29,756 nucleotides of DNA, from positions 1-29,756 of IMG/VR virus record IMGVR_UViG_3300046753_000254. One strand, given 5' to 3'. The stretch is from a virus. Within the stretch, counting starts at the first letter, position 1. The number at the start of each line of letters is the position of its first letter. Below, piece by piece: positions 14,439-22,716 of the stretch. The notes under the pieces are model-generated. The model saw only the letters and a list, made by a program, of their open reading frames with translations. It was not told the DNA's origin and made no database searches. Both the position numbers and the translations under genes were made by a program.

Positions 14439-17400
14439 GTGCCAGATTATACAGGAACATTTACTGGAAGTTTTAGTGGTAGTTTTATAGGTGATGGTAG
14501 TAGTTTAACAGATGTAAACTATAATACTCTCGCAAATAAACCTTCTACAATTCAACCATTTCAAGGAAATTCTATATTAGCGAATAATGCATTTAGAAGT
14601 AATTTCAATACAAACGTAAAGACGAGATTAGATGCTGAGAATGTAATAAGTTCATCAGCTCAATTAACTACCGAATTTGATTCTAGATACGGTAATGAGT
14701 TAAATGATAATTTAGTTAGTGGTTCATCACAAGTTTCTTATGCGGGACTATCAAACGTACCAAGTGGTATTGTAAGTAGTTCATCACAAGTAACCATAAC
14801 CGAATCACAAATTAGTGACTTACAATCTTACTTAACATCACTTCCAAGTGGAACAATATCATCTTCAGCTCAGATTACAATTACAGAATCTCAGATTTCT
14901 GATTTACAATCATATTTAACATCTGAAACAGATTCTCAAACTCTTTCTTTGAGTGGAAATACTCTTACTATATCAAATGGTAATTCAGTATCGCTACCAT
15001 CATCGGAACTTCCTGATGGGGTTGTATCATCATCTGCTCAAATAACAATAACCGAATCACAAATTAGTGATTTACAATCATATTTAACATCTGAAACAGA
15101 TTCTCAAACATTATCAATAAGTGGAAATCAGTTAACAATAAGTGGTGGTAATGTTGTTACTATACCAACTGGTTCTGATTTACCTGATGGTTTGGTTAGT
15201 GGAAGTGTATTAAGAACTTTAGATGGAACAGGTGTTATAAGTGGTTCTGTATTAAGAACTTTAGATGGAACAGGTGTTATAAGTGGTTCTGTATTAAGAA
15301 CTTTAGATGGGACTGGAGTTCTAAGTGGTTCTAAAACTGAAATTCCCGCAGGAACTATAAGTTCATCAGCACAAATTACGGCATTAGGTTATTCAACTAC
15401 TGATAGCGATGACCAAACACTTACATTTAATTCTGTAAGTAAAACCCTATCTATTTCATCTGGAAACTCGGTAGATTTATCAACACTCGCTGGTGGTGGT
15501 GGTGGTGCTGGTGGTTCATCTATATGGACTACTGGTTCTTCATACTATAAGGTATCAGCTGATTTACAAGTAACAGGTTCGTTTGGTATAAGTGGTATTC
15601 CAAATGTATCCGCATCTGTAGCACAAGCGATTGCAGGTAATGTTCTTCCAAATGGAACTATTAGTGGTTCATCTCAAATTACAATTAATGAATCACAAAT
15701 TTCTGATTTACAATCATATTTAACTTCACTTCCAGAAGGAACTGTTAGTGGTTCATCACAAGTAACGATTACAGAATCACAAATTTCTGATTTACAATCA
15801 TATTTAACTTCACTTCCAAGTGGAACTGTTTCAGGTTCATCTCAGATAACCATAACAGAATCTCAGATTAGTAATTTACAATCTTACTTAACATCTGTAC
15901 CTGCTGGAACTATAAGTTCCTCAGCACAAATTACGGCATTGGGTTATTCAACTTCTGATTCTGATTCACAAGAATTATCTATTAGTGGAAATGACCTTAG
16001 TATAAGTTCTGGTAATACAATTACATTACCAACTACATCACTTCCAAGTGGAACTGTTTCAGGTTCATCTCAGATAACCATAACAGAATCTCAGATTAGT
16101 GATTTAGGAACATATCTAACTTCAGTACCTGCTGGAACTGTTAGTGGTTCAACTCAAATCACATCAGTAGTAACTGATTCATACATTTCGGCATCAGCCG
16201 CAAGTAGTGGGTTTGGTGCTGGTGGTGGTGTATCTGACTTTACACAACTAACAAATGTACCAACTGGATTAGTAAGTAGTTCAAACCAAATTACATCTGT
16301 AGCAACTGCATCATTTGTAGGTGGTAATGTATCATCATTTGATGGTAATAGAATTATATCTAACACAGATTTACCATCAAACATATATAATGTTAACTTT
16401 GGAACGAGTGGTTCTGTATCAAACTTTATAGAAAAAGTATTTTTTCCTAATACAGCACCAACAATTAGTACAAATGGGTTTACTATATCTGAATTTGTAG
16501 TAAGTGGTTCTTCTGTTGGAACTGTTAGTGGAACAGATGCAGAAGGACAATCGTTTACATATAGAACAGCAAGTTCATATACTTCTGATTTCTTTAGAAT
16601 ATCATCGGCAGGTGCTATAACATTAAATACTAAATCAACATCTTCAATGAATACTGATAATACACCAGGTAGTGGTTCACATCCTTTCTTAGTAGAGGCA
16701 GTAGATACATTTAGTGGTGTTGGTTCTAAAACAATATACATTAGGGTAACTCCTAACACTGCTCCAAAATGGAGACAAACATCAACAGGTGGTTCAGTAG
16801 TAACATCATTTACACAATCACTAAATGAAAACTCAACTGCGGCAAATAACAAAGTTAGAGTATATTTTACTGATGATGAAAGTGATACTATAACAATAGG
16901 TAGTGGTTCAGTTCCAACTGGATTTACAATTACTAAAGGAAGTACATATGTTCAGTTAAACCAAACAACAGCTTCATTAGATTATGAAACTACACCAAAA
17001 TATGAGTTAGTTTTAACTGCAAGTGATGAGCACTATGTAAGTGGTGATGATAACGATTCAATATCGTACTTACCATTTCAAATAGCAGTAACAGATAATA
17101 CTGGTCCATCTGTAAATGACCAAACATTAAGTTCAATAAATGAAAATTCATCTGATGGAACAACTGTTGGTTCAATAACCGCAACAGACCCAGAAAGTGA
17201 TACTATAATCTTCTCTAATTTTACATTACAAAATGCTAATTTAGATGGTGGTTCTGATATAAAAGGTACTTTAGGTGGTAATTCATTGTACGACCCACAT
17301 TCCGACCCATTCCAATGTAGTTCGGCTGGTGTTGTAACAAGAAAGAACGGAGTTTACTTAAATTCTGATGTTGCTAATCGATACATATATCAGGTAACCG

Positions 17401-19319
17401 TAACAGATGCATTTAATAATACTACTGATACTGCAAACATAACAATTGGTATAGATGATGATGTTCAGAGTTCTATTAGTAAAAATTGGACTAATTTATA
17501 TATTATAGAATCTGCATTAACAAATAGTAGTATTTATTTAGATAGTGCGGGTAGAAGTGGAACTGTAGGTATGTTATCTTCGGCCGTTGCTCAAAGATGG
17601 GAAGTATCATCTACTAATGATTTAATAAAGATTGATTACGCTGGTTCTGATACAGGTTCATATGGGCCATTATACTTAAAATCAAACCTTAGTGGTTCTG
17701 GTGTGACTACTGGTCAAACAATCAACCTCGCAATTACTGCATCGGAACATGGATTTGAAACAACTAAACAATTTGTAGATTATACTATTACTGTTGCTAC
17801 TAATAATTCTCCGAATGGAACTTATACCGATACATCAGCTAACCTAAATACAAATTTAGGACGTTCTGGTAGTTTAATAACAACATTGGCGTGGAGTGAT
17901 ACTGAAGGTGATACAATAAATCACTCATCATTCGTATTCACAGATGCAAGTGGACAATTAAATGCGATTCAGAGTGGAGATAGTTATTTAATACAGGCAA
18001 AAAATAATTTAAGTGCTTCTAATTATACAATTTCAGGAGCTATTAAGGATGAACATGGGTTTAGTACATCAACCGAATCAAAAACTATTACAATTGCTCA
18101 ATCTGATACAGGAACTTTAGGTGGAGATACTACTTCATACATAATCGAATCAGGATTGAATAATGAATCAATTAGAGATGCAAGTGGATTTGGTGCAGGT
18201 AACCAATCACAAATGAGTGTATCTTATTCACCAAACTATGGTTCACAGGCAGTACAAGGTTCATCTTGGACTTCATCAAACCCAGCAATATCAATTAATA
18301 CAAGTGGACAATTATCACTTGCATTGAATATTAGTGGTTCAACTACTGGTAGTGGTGATGATATTGTATCTACAATTGGATTTGAAGACCAATATGGTAA
18401 CGCTGGAAGTGGAACTGTAACAGTAAACGTATTTGCTAATCAAGCACCAACTGCTACATTTACAAATCAAACAACAAAACTTAACACAGATAGTGCGTTA
18501 AATAATGTAACTTTAGTTAGTATGAGTATTTCAGATACGGAATCGGATACACCATACTCAGTTACACTTAGTGGAACTAATGCTAGTAGTTTACAATTAA
18601 GATATGGAAATGTAAATTCATCATCTGTTGAAATACAATCAAACACCAGTTTATCCGCAGGTACTTACACATACAATGCAACTGTAACTGATAATTTTGG
18701 TAAATCTCAATCATATAATGGTAGAACTTTCACAATTGCACAATCTGCAGATTATGGTAAAGTTTATGTTTATCGTTCAAACTTTGGTTCTTCCGCTGGA
18801 CTTGGTTCTAACTACAACGGAGTAATGGGAATTAGTACAGTAGATAGTGGAACACCACCAGAAGTAACAGCATTTACAGCAAACAGCACATCACCTATGA
18901 GATTAATAAGTTCCTCACTAGGAGATGCATCATTAAGTATGTCTGGAGGAGCTACCGCAACTAGAGTGGCAATATTAAGTGGTAGTAAATTAGATACAAT
19001 ACTAAACGATGCCGGGCCATTTACAATGGGTAGTACGGCCGAACAGTATATAGTAATTGCACCATCTGGTTCAGATATGTATGGAGTACCAACATCTGTA
19101 AGAGATTCATTTGGTGGTTCAACTGCAGGAGAGTTTGTAATGAGTGTAAACGCCGATGGTGGTGGGTATGGAATTGAAGCAACTGATATACATCAATTAG
19201 ATATAGAAGGTTCTTTAAATGGATATGATAAATATGTAGTAATAGGTAGAACGGGACATAATGCCGCTGGTTCGGTATATATAAGATTTACTGAAAGTTC
19301 TGGTTCAATACCAAGTTAA
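14439..19319 (+). CDS. Large tail fibre / adhesin with cadherin-like repeats
   Basis: A 1626-residue protein with a GTG start behind a strong GAGGAGA. Residues 1-660 are repetitive and low in complexity: GTFTGSFSGSF at the N-terminus, then many units such as SGSSQVTITESQISDLQSYL and a 14-residue triplicate at 257-298. Residues about 671-1436 hold several extracellular Ig/cadherin-like modules with DAEGQ, DPESD, LDYETTPKYELVLTASD and NTAP boundaries, typical of calcium-binding cadherin-like domains. Residues 1437-1626 form a non-repetitive Gly/Ser-rich tip starting YGKVYVYRSNFG. Domain order fits a fibre attached at its N-terminus with a receptor-binding end. Parts of the repeat DNA also occur in the next gene. 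Host receptor unknown. Confidence 0.85.
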   Translation: MPDYTGTFTGSFSGSFIGDGSSLTDVNYNTLANKPSTIQPFQGNSILANNAFRSNFNTNVKTRLDAENVISSSAQLTTEFDSRYGNELNDNLVSGSSQVSYAGLSNVPSGIVSSSSQVTITESQISDLQSYLTSLPSGTISSSAQITITESQISDLQSYLTSETDSQTLSLSGNTLTISNGNSVSLPSSELPDGVVSSSAQITITESQISDLQSYLTSETDSQTLSISGNQLTISGGNVVTIPTGSDLPDGLVSGSVLRTLDGTGVISGSVLRTLDGTGVISGSVLRTLDGTGVLSGSKTEIPAGTISSSAQITALGYSTTDSDDQTLTFNSVSKTLSISSGNSVDLSTLAGGGGGAGGSSIWTTGSSYYKVSADLQVTGSFGISGIPNVSASVAQAIAGNVLPNGTISGSSQITINESQISDLQSYLTSLPEGTVSGSSQVTITESQISDLQSYLTSLPSGTVSGSSQITITESQISNLQSYLTSVPAGTISSSAQITALGYSTSDSDSQELSISGNDLSISSGNTITLPTTSLPSGTVSGSSQITITESQISDLGTYLTSVPAGTVSGSTQITSVVTDSYISASAASSGFGAGGGVSDFTQLTNVPTGLVSSSNQITSVATASFVGGNVSSFDGNRIISNTDLPSNIYNVNFGTSGSVSNFIEKVFFPNTAPTISTNGFTISEFVVSGSSVGTVSGTDAEGQSFTYRTASSYTSDFFRISSAGAITLNTKSTSSMNTDNTPGSGSHPFLVEAVDTFSGVGSKTIYIRVTPNTAPKWRQTSTGGSVVTSFTQSLNENSTAANNKVRVYFTDDESDTITIGSGSVPTGFTITKGSTYVQLNQTTASLDYETTPKYELVLTASDEHYVSGDDNDSISYLPFQIAVTDNTGPSVNDQTLSSINENSSDGTTVGSITATDPESDTIIFSNFTLQNANLDGGSDIKGTLGGNSLYDPHSDPFQCSSAGVVTRKNGVYLNSDVANRYIYQVTVTDAFNNTTDTANITIGIDDDVQSSISKNWTNLYIIESALTNSSIYLDSAGRSGTVGMLSSAVAQRWEVSSTNDLIKIDYAGSDTGSYGPLYLKSNLSGSGVTTGQTINLAITASEHGFETTKQFVDYTITVATNNSPNGTYTDTSANLNTNLGRSGSLITTLAWSDTEGDTINHSSFVFTDASGQLNAIQSGDSYLIQAKNNLSASNYTISGAIKDEHGFSTSTESKTITIAQSDTGTLGGDTTSYIIESGLNNESIRDASGFGAGNQSQMSVSYSPNYGSQAVQGSSWTSSNPAISINTSGQLSLALNISGSTTGSGDDIVSTIGFEDQYGNAGSGTVTVNVFANQAPTATFTNQTTKLNTDSALNNVTLVSMSISDTESDTPYSVTLSGTNASSLQLRYGNVNSSSVEIQSNTSLSAGTYTYNATVTDNFGKSQSYNGRTFTIAQSADYGKVYVYRSNFGSSAGLGSNYNGVMGISTVDSGTPPEVTAFTANSTSPMRLISSSLGDASLSMSGGATATRVAILSGSKLDTILNDAGPFTMGSTAEQYIVIAPSGSDMYGVPTSVRDSFGGSTAGEFVMSVNADGGGYGIEATDIHQLDIEGSLNGYDKYVVIGRTGHNAAGSVYIRFTESSGSIPS
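15207..15332 (+). repeat. 42-bp tandem repeat, three copies
   Basis: Copies start at 15207, 15249 and 15291. The first two are identical; the third has a few substitutions. Each encodes VLRTLDGTGVISGS (third copy VLSGS), so copy-number change keeps the frame. Confidence 0.95.
15810..15872 (+). repeat. 63-bp exact repeat within the large fibre gene (partner 16038-16100)
   Basis: Identical over 63 bases to 16038-16100. It encodes the SGSSQITITESQIS-type unit. Confidence 0.9.
16038..16100 (+). repeat. 63-bp exact repeat (partner 15810-15872)
   Basis: Second copy of the 63-base exact repeat. Its 3' end overlaps a further repeat shared with the next gene (16095-16150). Confidence 0.9.
16095..16150 (+). 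repeat. 56-bp exact repeat shared between two fibre genes (partner 19815-19870)
   Basis: Identical over 56 bases to 19815-19870 in the next fibre gene. It encodes a SDLGTYLTSVPAGTVSGS segment, so the genes share DNA-level as well as protein-level units. Confidence 0.9.
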
Positions 19320-19349
19320 TAATAAATGAAAAAAAGGAAGATATAGAGT

Positions 19350-20282
19350 ATGCCAAGTTTTAGTTCACAATTACAATTATCAAGTACTGCCAAAACAAGT
19401 AATATTGTACTGGCCGATATAGATAGAGTTAAAGGAGCTTTTAAAGTTTACGCTACTGCAAATGCAATGAACACAACATCAATTAATTATTTTACAGATA
19501 AACAAATTGTATATGTTCAAGATAGTGCTTCTTTATACCAAGCTACAATAACAGCCGCAGATTATATAAATACATTTGAAGATACTATAGCTTTTTCATC
19601 ATTTTCATTTGGTGGTGGTGGTTCAGTTCCAAGTGGAACTGTAAGTTCATCGGCACAGATAACTTCAGTAATAAATGATTCATACATATCAGCATCAGCC
19701 GCAAGTAGTGGGTTTGGTAGTGGTGGTGGTGGAACATCTGATTTTACACAACTTACTAATGTTCCAAGTGGATTAGTAAGTGGTTCATCACAAGTAACGG
19801 TTACAGAATCACAAATTAGTGATTTAGGAACATATCTAACTTCAGTACCTGCTGGAACTGTTAGTGGTTCGGCACAATCTGTAACTCACATTACATCAGC
19901 TGATTTAGATATGGGTGGTAATAAAGTTTTATTTGGTAATGTTTATTCTCAATTATCTGATTTACCATCAGCATCAACATATCATGGAATGTTCGCTCAC
20001 GTTCATGCGACTGGTTTGGGGTATTTCGCACATAGTGGTAATTGGATTCCATTAATTAGTAATTCTTCCCAAATAGTTAGTGGGTTAGATGGACAAGATA
20101 TAACAGTTGGAAAATTAACAGCAAACGAAGTGGTAACTAATATAGTATCTCAATCTATAGCATTTGCAACAGGTTCTACTATATTTGGTGATGAAATAAC
20201 AGATATACATCAAATGACAGGTTCATTAGTAATATCTGGCTCTATCTCATTTACAGGTGAATTAGATGGTGGAACATTTTAA
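19350..20282 (+). CDS. Fibre protein sharing repeat units with the large fibre
   Basis: This 310-residue protein has a non-repetitive N-terminus (1-85, MPSFSSQLQLSSTAKTSNIV). A Gly-rich hinge follows (FGGGGSVPSGTVSS). The middle (about 95-195) carries SASAASSGFG, FTQLTNVPSGLVSGSSQ and SDLGTYLTSVPAGTVSGS, which also occur in the 1626-residue protein. The C-terminal part has YFAHSGNWIPLI near 232 and ends ISGSISFTGELDGGTF. AAAGGAAG lies upstream of the ATG. It is probably an accessory fibre or a connector that pairs with the large fibre. Structure is inferred from composition only. Confidence 0.75.
   Translation: MPSFSSQLQLSSTAKTSNIVLADIDRVKGAFKVYATANAMNTTSINYFTDKQIVYVQDSASLYQATITAADYINTFEDTIAFSSFSFGGGGSVPSGTVSSSAQITSVINDSYISASAASSGFGSGGGGTSDFTQLTNVPSGLVSGSSQVTVTESQISDLGTYLTSVPAGTVSGSAQSVTHITSADLDMGGNKVLFGNVYSQLSDLPSASTYHGMFAHVHATGLGYFAHSGNWIPLISNSSQIVSGLDGQDITVGKLTANEVVTNIVSQSIAFATGSTIFGDEITDIHQMTGSLVISGSISFTGELDGGTF
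19815..19870 (+). repeat. 56-bp exact repeat (partner 16095-16150)
   Basis: Second copy of the inter-gene fibre repeat; same reading frame, same encoded unit. Confidence 0.9.
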
Positions 20283-20315
20283 AAAAGATAATTATTAAAT
20301 TAGAGGAATAATAAC

Positions 20316-20708
20316 GTGGCTCAGAAAATAAGATTAAAACGAAGTAGTACTCAATCGAGTGTACCAGATGCAGGTAGTTTATCATTAGGTGAATTGGCAG
20401 TAAATACATATGATGGTAAGTTATTCTTTAAAAAAGATGTAGATGGTTCTACCTCTATAGAATCTATAGTAACTACTAATTCAGAAATCACAGGTTCAGT
20501 AAACTTAGTGGGTGCTATGACATCATCACTATCTCTAATTTCAAACCAATCACCATCAGGTAATGTATTTACAGTAAGAGTAGGTGGGGCAGATAAGATA
20601 AACATAAATAGTGAAGGAACATTGATAATAAAACCATCAGCTACATTACCATCAGGAGTCGATGGTTCTTTGGCAGTAAGTGGAAGTAATTTTTTCATAT
20701 ATTTATAG
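20316..20708 (+). CDS. Small fibre-associated protein with phage-fibre N-terminal motif
   Basis: This 130-residue protein has a GTG start behind GAGGAA. It begins MAQKIRLKRSSTQSSVPDAG and continues with GELAVNTYDGKLFFKKD (about 25-41). That pattern is common at the N-terminus of phage fibre and tropism-determinant proteins, where a GEL-A-N-x-x-D-G-K-L motif follows a short RRS/T stretch. The rest is Ser/Thr/Gly-rich with beta-prone segments, ending SLAVSGSNFFIYL. It lies 33 bases after the 310-residue fibre gene and is probably co-transcribed with it. It may be a short fibre, a fibre-attachment adaptor or a chaperone. Confidence 0.75.
   Translation: MAQKIRLKRSSTQSSVPDAGSLSLGELAVNTYDGKLFFKKDVDGSTSIESIVTTNSEITGSVNLVGAMTSSLSLISNQSPSGNVFTVRVGGADKININSEGTLIIKPSATLPSGVDGSLAVSGSNFFIYL
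20699..20707 (+). promoter_or_regulatory. Extra copy of the ATATTTATA motif overlapping a stop codon
   Basis: Exact motif lying across the last codons and stop of the 130-residue gene, 125 bases before the next start. It may be functional or coincidental; a second copy follows at 20728. Confidence 0.25.
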
Positions 20709-20727
20709 TGTAATACTTTTAAAAATA

Positions 20728-20736
20728 ATATTTATA
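20728..20736 (+). promoter_or_regulatory. Putative late promoter motif ATATTTATA
   Basis: Exact motif in the 124-base gap before the 497-residue fibre gene, 96 bases upstream of its ATG. A hairpin with stem TGAGTAA/TTACTCA at 20779-20796 lies between the motif and the start. Confidence 0.35.
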
Positions 20737-20778
20737 AAAAGAATAAGATAACATAGTTATATTAACATATATTAACAA

Positions 20779-20796
20779 TGAGTAAAAAATTACTCA
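20779..20796 (+). other. Leader hairpin before the 497-residue fibre gene
   Basis: A perfect 7-bp stem with a four-A loop and no T run after it. It would lie in the 5' leader if transcription starts at the motif at 20728. Confidence 0.35.
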
Positions 20797-20832
20797 ACAT
20801 TCAAATTTTAACAAAAATAAAGAGGAAAAAAA

Positions 20833-22326
20833 ATGGCAGAATGGAAAAAAGTAATTGTATCCGGTTCATCACCTGAATTCGGTGCAATAACAGTAGACGG
20901 AACAGTCACAGCAAATGCGTTTGCAGGTGATGGTTCGGGAATTACAGGTATTAGTGGAACATCAGATAATAACTTCACTACAACCTTAAAGAATAAATTA
21001 GATGGAATTGCGGCAAGTGCAAACAACTTTAGTTTAGGTAGTGCAACAACTGAAGTATTAGGTGGTGTAATTGTAGGTACTGGTTTATCGGTATCTGACG
21101 GAACGATATCTGTATCACAAACAACCGCTAATGATTTTACAAATACTTTAAAATCTAAATTAGATGGTATTGCGGCAGGTGCAGAAGTTAACCCATCTGT
21201 TGGTGATGGTGGTTTAACACAAAAGAACTTCACTACAACCTTAAAGAATAAATTAGATGGTGTTGCGGCAAATGCAAACAACTTTAGTTTAAGTGCGGCC
21301 GATGGTTCAACACTTGGTGGTGTTATAGTTGGGACTGGGTTATCAGTTACTGAAGGAACAATAAGTGTATCCCAAACTACTGCTAATGATTTTACAAATA
21401 CTTTAAAATCTAAATTAGATGGTATTGAAGCTTCAGCTACAGCAGACCAAACTGATGCAGAAATTAGAGCGGCAGTAGAAGCGGCATCTGATTCAAATGT
21501 ATTTACAGATGCTGACCATACTAAATTAAATGGTATTGCGACAGGTGCAGAAGTTAACCCATCTGTTGGTGATGGTGGATTAACTCAGAAAAACTTTACT
21601 ACAACTCTAAAAAATAAATTAGATGGTATCGCTGCTTCAGCAAATAACTTCTCAATCGCCGTAGGTATTGATAGTGGAGAAGGTGTAGCAGTTTCAAGTG
21701 GTGGAACGGTTAATTTGATAGGTGGAACTAACGTAACTCTTTCACAAGCAGTAGGTGGTGCAGTTACAATTACATCAGCACATGGATTATCAGTTGGTGA
21801 TGGTGGATTAACTCAAAATAACTTTACAAATGCTGACCATAGTAAATTAAATGGTATTGAAGCTTCTGCAACTGCAGACCAAACAGCTACTGAGATTATT
21901 GGGTTATTAAACTCTGATTTAGGTGGTAACTTTACAATTGGTAATCAATCATCAGATACTGCTACCTTTACTGGTGGTGTAACTGTAAATGGTAACTTAA
22001 CTGTAAGTGGTACAACTACTACTGTTGATACAGCAAACTTAAATGTAACAGACCAATTCATTAACTTAAACGATGGTGGTTCAGCTGCCGATGGTGGTAT
22101 AGTTGTTGAAGGTGCTGGTGTATCATTTGGTTGGGATAATTCAGCTGGTAGATGGGCATTTGATTACTCAGGAGCAACTGAAGGACAAACTTCAATTACA
22201 ACTGATTCTTTTGCGGTAACAGTACATAACTCTGATGAAGGTTTATCTGGTGTTAATACAGGTCAACAACAACTTGGTAATGTATTTGTAGATTCTACAA
22301 ATGATGTAATTTACATTTACGCATAG
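20833..22326 (+). CDS. Tail fibre protein, WKKVIVSGSS-type N-terminus with repeated NKLDGIA units
   Basis: This 497-residue protein begins MAEWKKVIVSGSSPEFGAI, an N-terminus shared with the 897-residue fibre downstream (MPNWKKVIVSGSSAELTTL). It is probably the attachment end. AFAGDGSGITGIS follows. Then come repeated units of the form NFTTTLKNKLDGIAASANN (first at 46-65, others near 96, 132, 191 and 254), with ADHTKLNGIATGAEVNPSVG variants. The C-terminal 110 residues (LTVSGTTTTVDTANLNVTDQ, later SFGWDNSAGRWAF) are a module I recognise from other marine phage fibres. GAGG precedes the ATG. Segments of the gene are nearly identical in DNA to the 897-residue gene. Confidence 0.85.
   Translation: MAEWKKVIVSGSSPEFGAITVDGTVTANAFAGDGSGITGISGTSDNNFTTTLKNKLDGIAASANNFSLGSATTEVLGGVIVGTGLSVSDGTISVSQTTANDFTNTLKSKLDGIAAGAEVNPSVGDGGLTQKNFTTTLKNKLDGVAANANNFSLSAADGSTLGGVIVGTGLSVTEGTISVSQTTANDFTNTLKSKLDGIEASATADQTDAEIRAAVEAASDSNVFTDADHTKLNGIATGAEVNPSVGDGGLTQKNFTTTLKNKLDGIAASANNFSIAVGIDSGEGVAVSSGGTVNLIGGTNVTLSQAVGGAVTITSAHGLSVGDGGLTQNNFTNADHSKLNGIEASATADQTATEIIGLLNSDLGGNFTIGNQSSDTATFTGGVTVNGNLTVSGTTTTVDTANLNVTDQFINLNDGGSAADGGIVVEGAGVSFGWDNSAGRWAFDYSGATEGQTSITTDSFAVTVHNSDEGLSGVNTGQQQLGNVFVDSTNDVIYIYA
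21691..21748 (+). repeat. 58-bp exact repeat shared by two fibre genes (partner 23164-23221)
   Basis: Identical over 58 bases to 23164-23221, inside a longer, slightly diverged match. It encodes VSSGGTVNLIGGTNVTLSQ. Confidence 0.9.
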
Positions 22327-22363
22327 TGTATTATTGATGATTAAAAAAGTTTTAAAAAAGATT

Positions 22364-22555
22364 ATGGCAGAATTTAAAAAAATAAGAAGTAACATAAAGA
22401 GCACGGCAAGTAAAGATAAACAGATTGAATTATCATTAACGAAAATAGAGGTAGAGTTCCTCTTAAATGTTATCGCCAACTCTGACTTTAAAGGAAAGGA
22501 TGTTCAGATAGTTTATGAAACGGCCGTAAAACTTCAACAGTTTCTTAAACCATAA
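22364..22555 (+). CDS. 63-residue conserved small protein of unknown function
   Basis: A small basic-then-helical protein, MAEFKKIRSNIKSTASKDKQ, followed by LSLTKIEVEFLLNVIANSDF, a KGKDVQIVYETAVKLQQF block and LKP. I recognise the second half as a conserved block in aquatic phage small proteins, but not its function. The start is uncertain: an in-frame ATG at 22337 would add nine residues (MIKKVLKKI), and neither has a convincing Shine-Dalgarno site. I prefer 22364 because MAEF is a typical start in this genome. It lies between two fibre genes and is followed by a strong terminator, ending the 20833 unit. Confidence 0.7.
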   Translation: MAEFKKIRSNIKSTASKDKQIELSLTKIEVEFLLNVIANSDFKGKDVQIVYETAVKLQQFLKP

Positions 22556-22570
22556 TCAATAAACTTTAAA

Positions 22571-22598
22571 AACCCTCACAGAAATGTGGGGGTTTTTT
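22571..22598 (+). terminator. Rho-independent terminator inside the fibre block
   Basis: A 10-bp stem (AACCCTCACA with TGTGGGGGTT, one G-T pair), a GAAA tetraloop and six T. It starts 15 bases after the small gene's stop codon. Confidence 0.93.
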
Positions 22599-22618
22599 GT
22601 TTAATAAAAAATAATTAC

Positions 22619-22627
22619 ATATTTATT
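22619..22627 (+). promoter_or_regulatory. Putative late promoter motif ATATTTATT
   Basis: Exact motif 21 bases downstream of the strong terminator and 89 bases before the 897-residue fibre ATG. Confidence 0.45.
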
Positions 22628-22649
22628 AATACATATCTTTGGATATTGG

Positions 22650-22662
22650 CCCCATAGTGGGG
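22650..22662 (+). other. GC-rich leader hairpin before the 897-residue fibre gene
   Basis: CCCCA and TGGGG flank a three-base TAG loop in an otherwise very AT-rich leader, between the promoter-like motif and the ATG. A second, overlapping pairing of GGCCC with the later GTGGGC is possible. Confidence 0.4.
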
Positions 22663-22716
22663 AAGTGGGCTTATAAAATATAAGTAACCAACCGTAACTA
22701 AAAGGAAAAAGAAATT

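Noticed and set aside
14850-16150. Regularly repeated segments that could suggest a CRISPR array
   Set aside because: The repeats are in frame, encode fibre units, vary in spacing and lie inside one open reading frame. There are no short unique spacers of constant length.
16154-16852. Minus-strand 232-residue open frame inside the large fibre
   Set aside because: A shadow of repetitive Gly/Ser/Thr codons on the + strand. No other minus-strand gene exists in the window.
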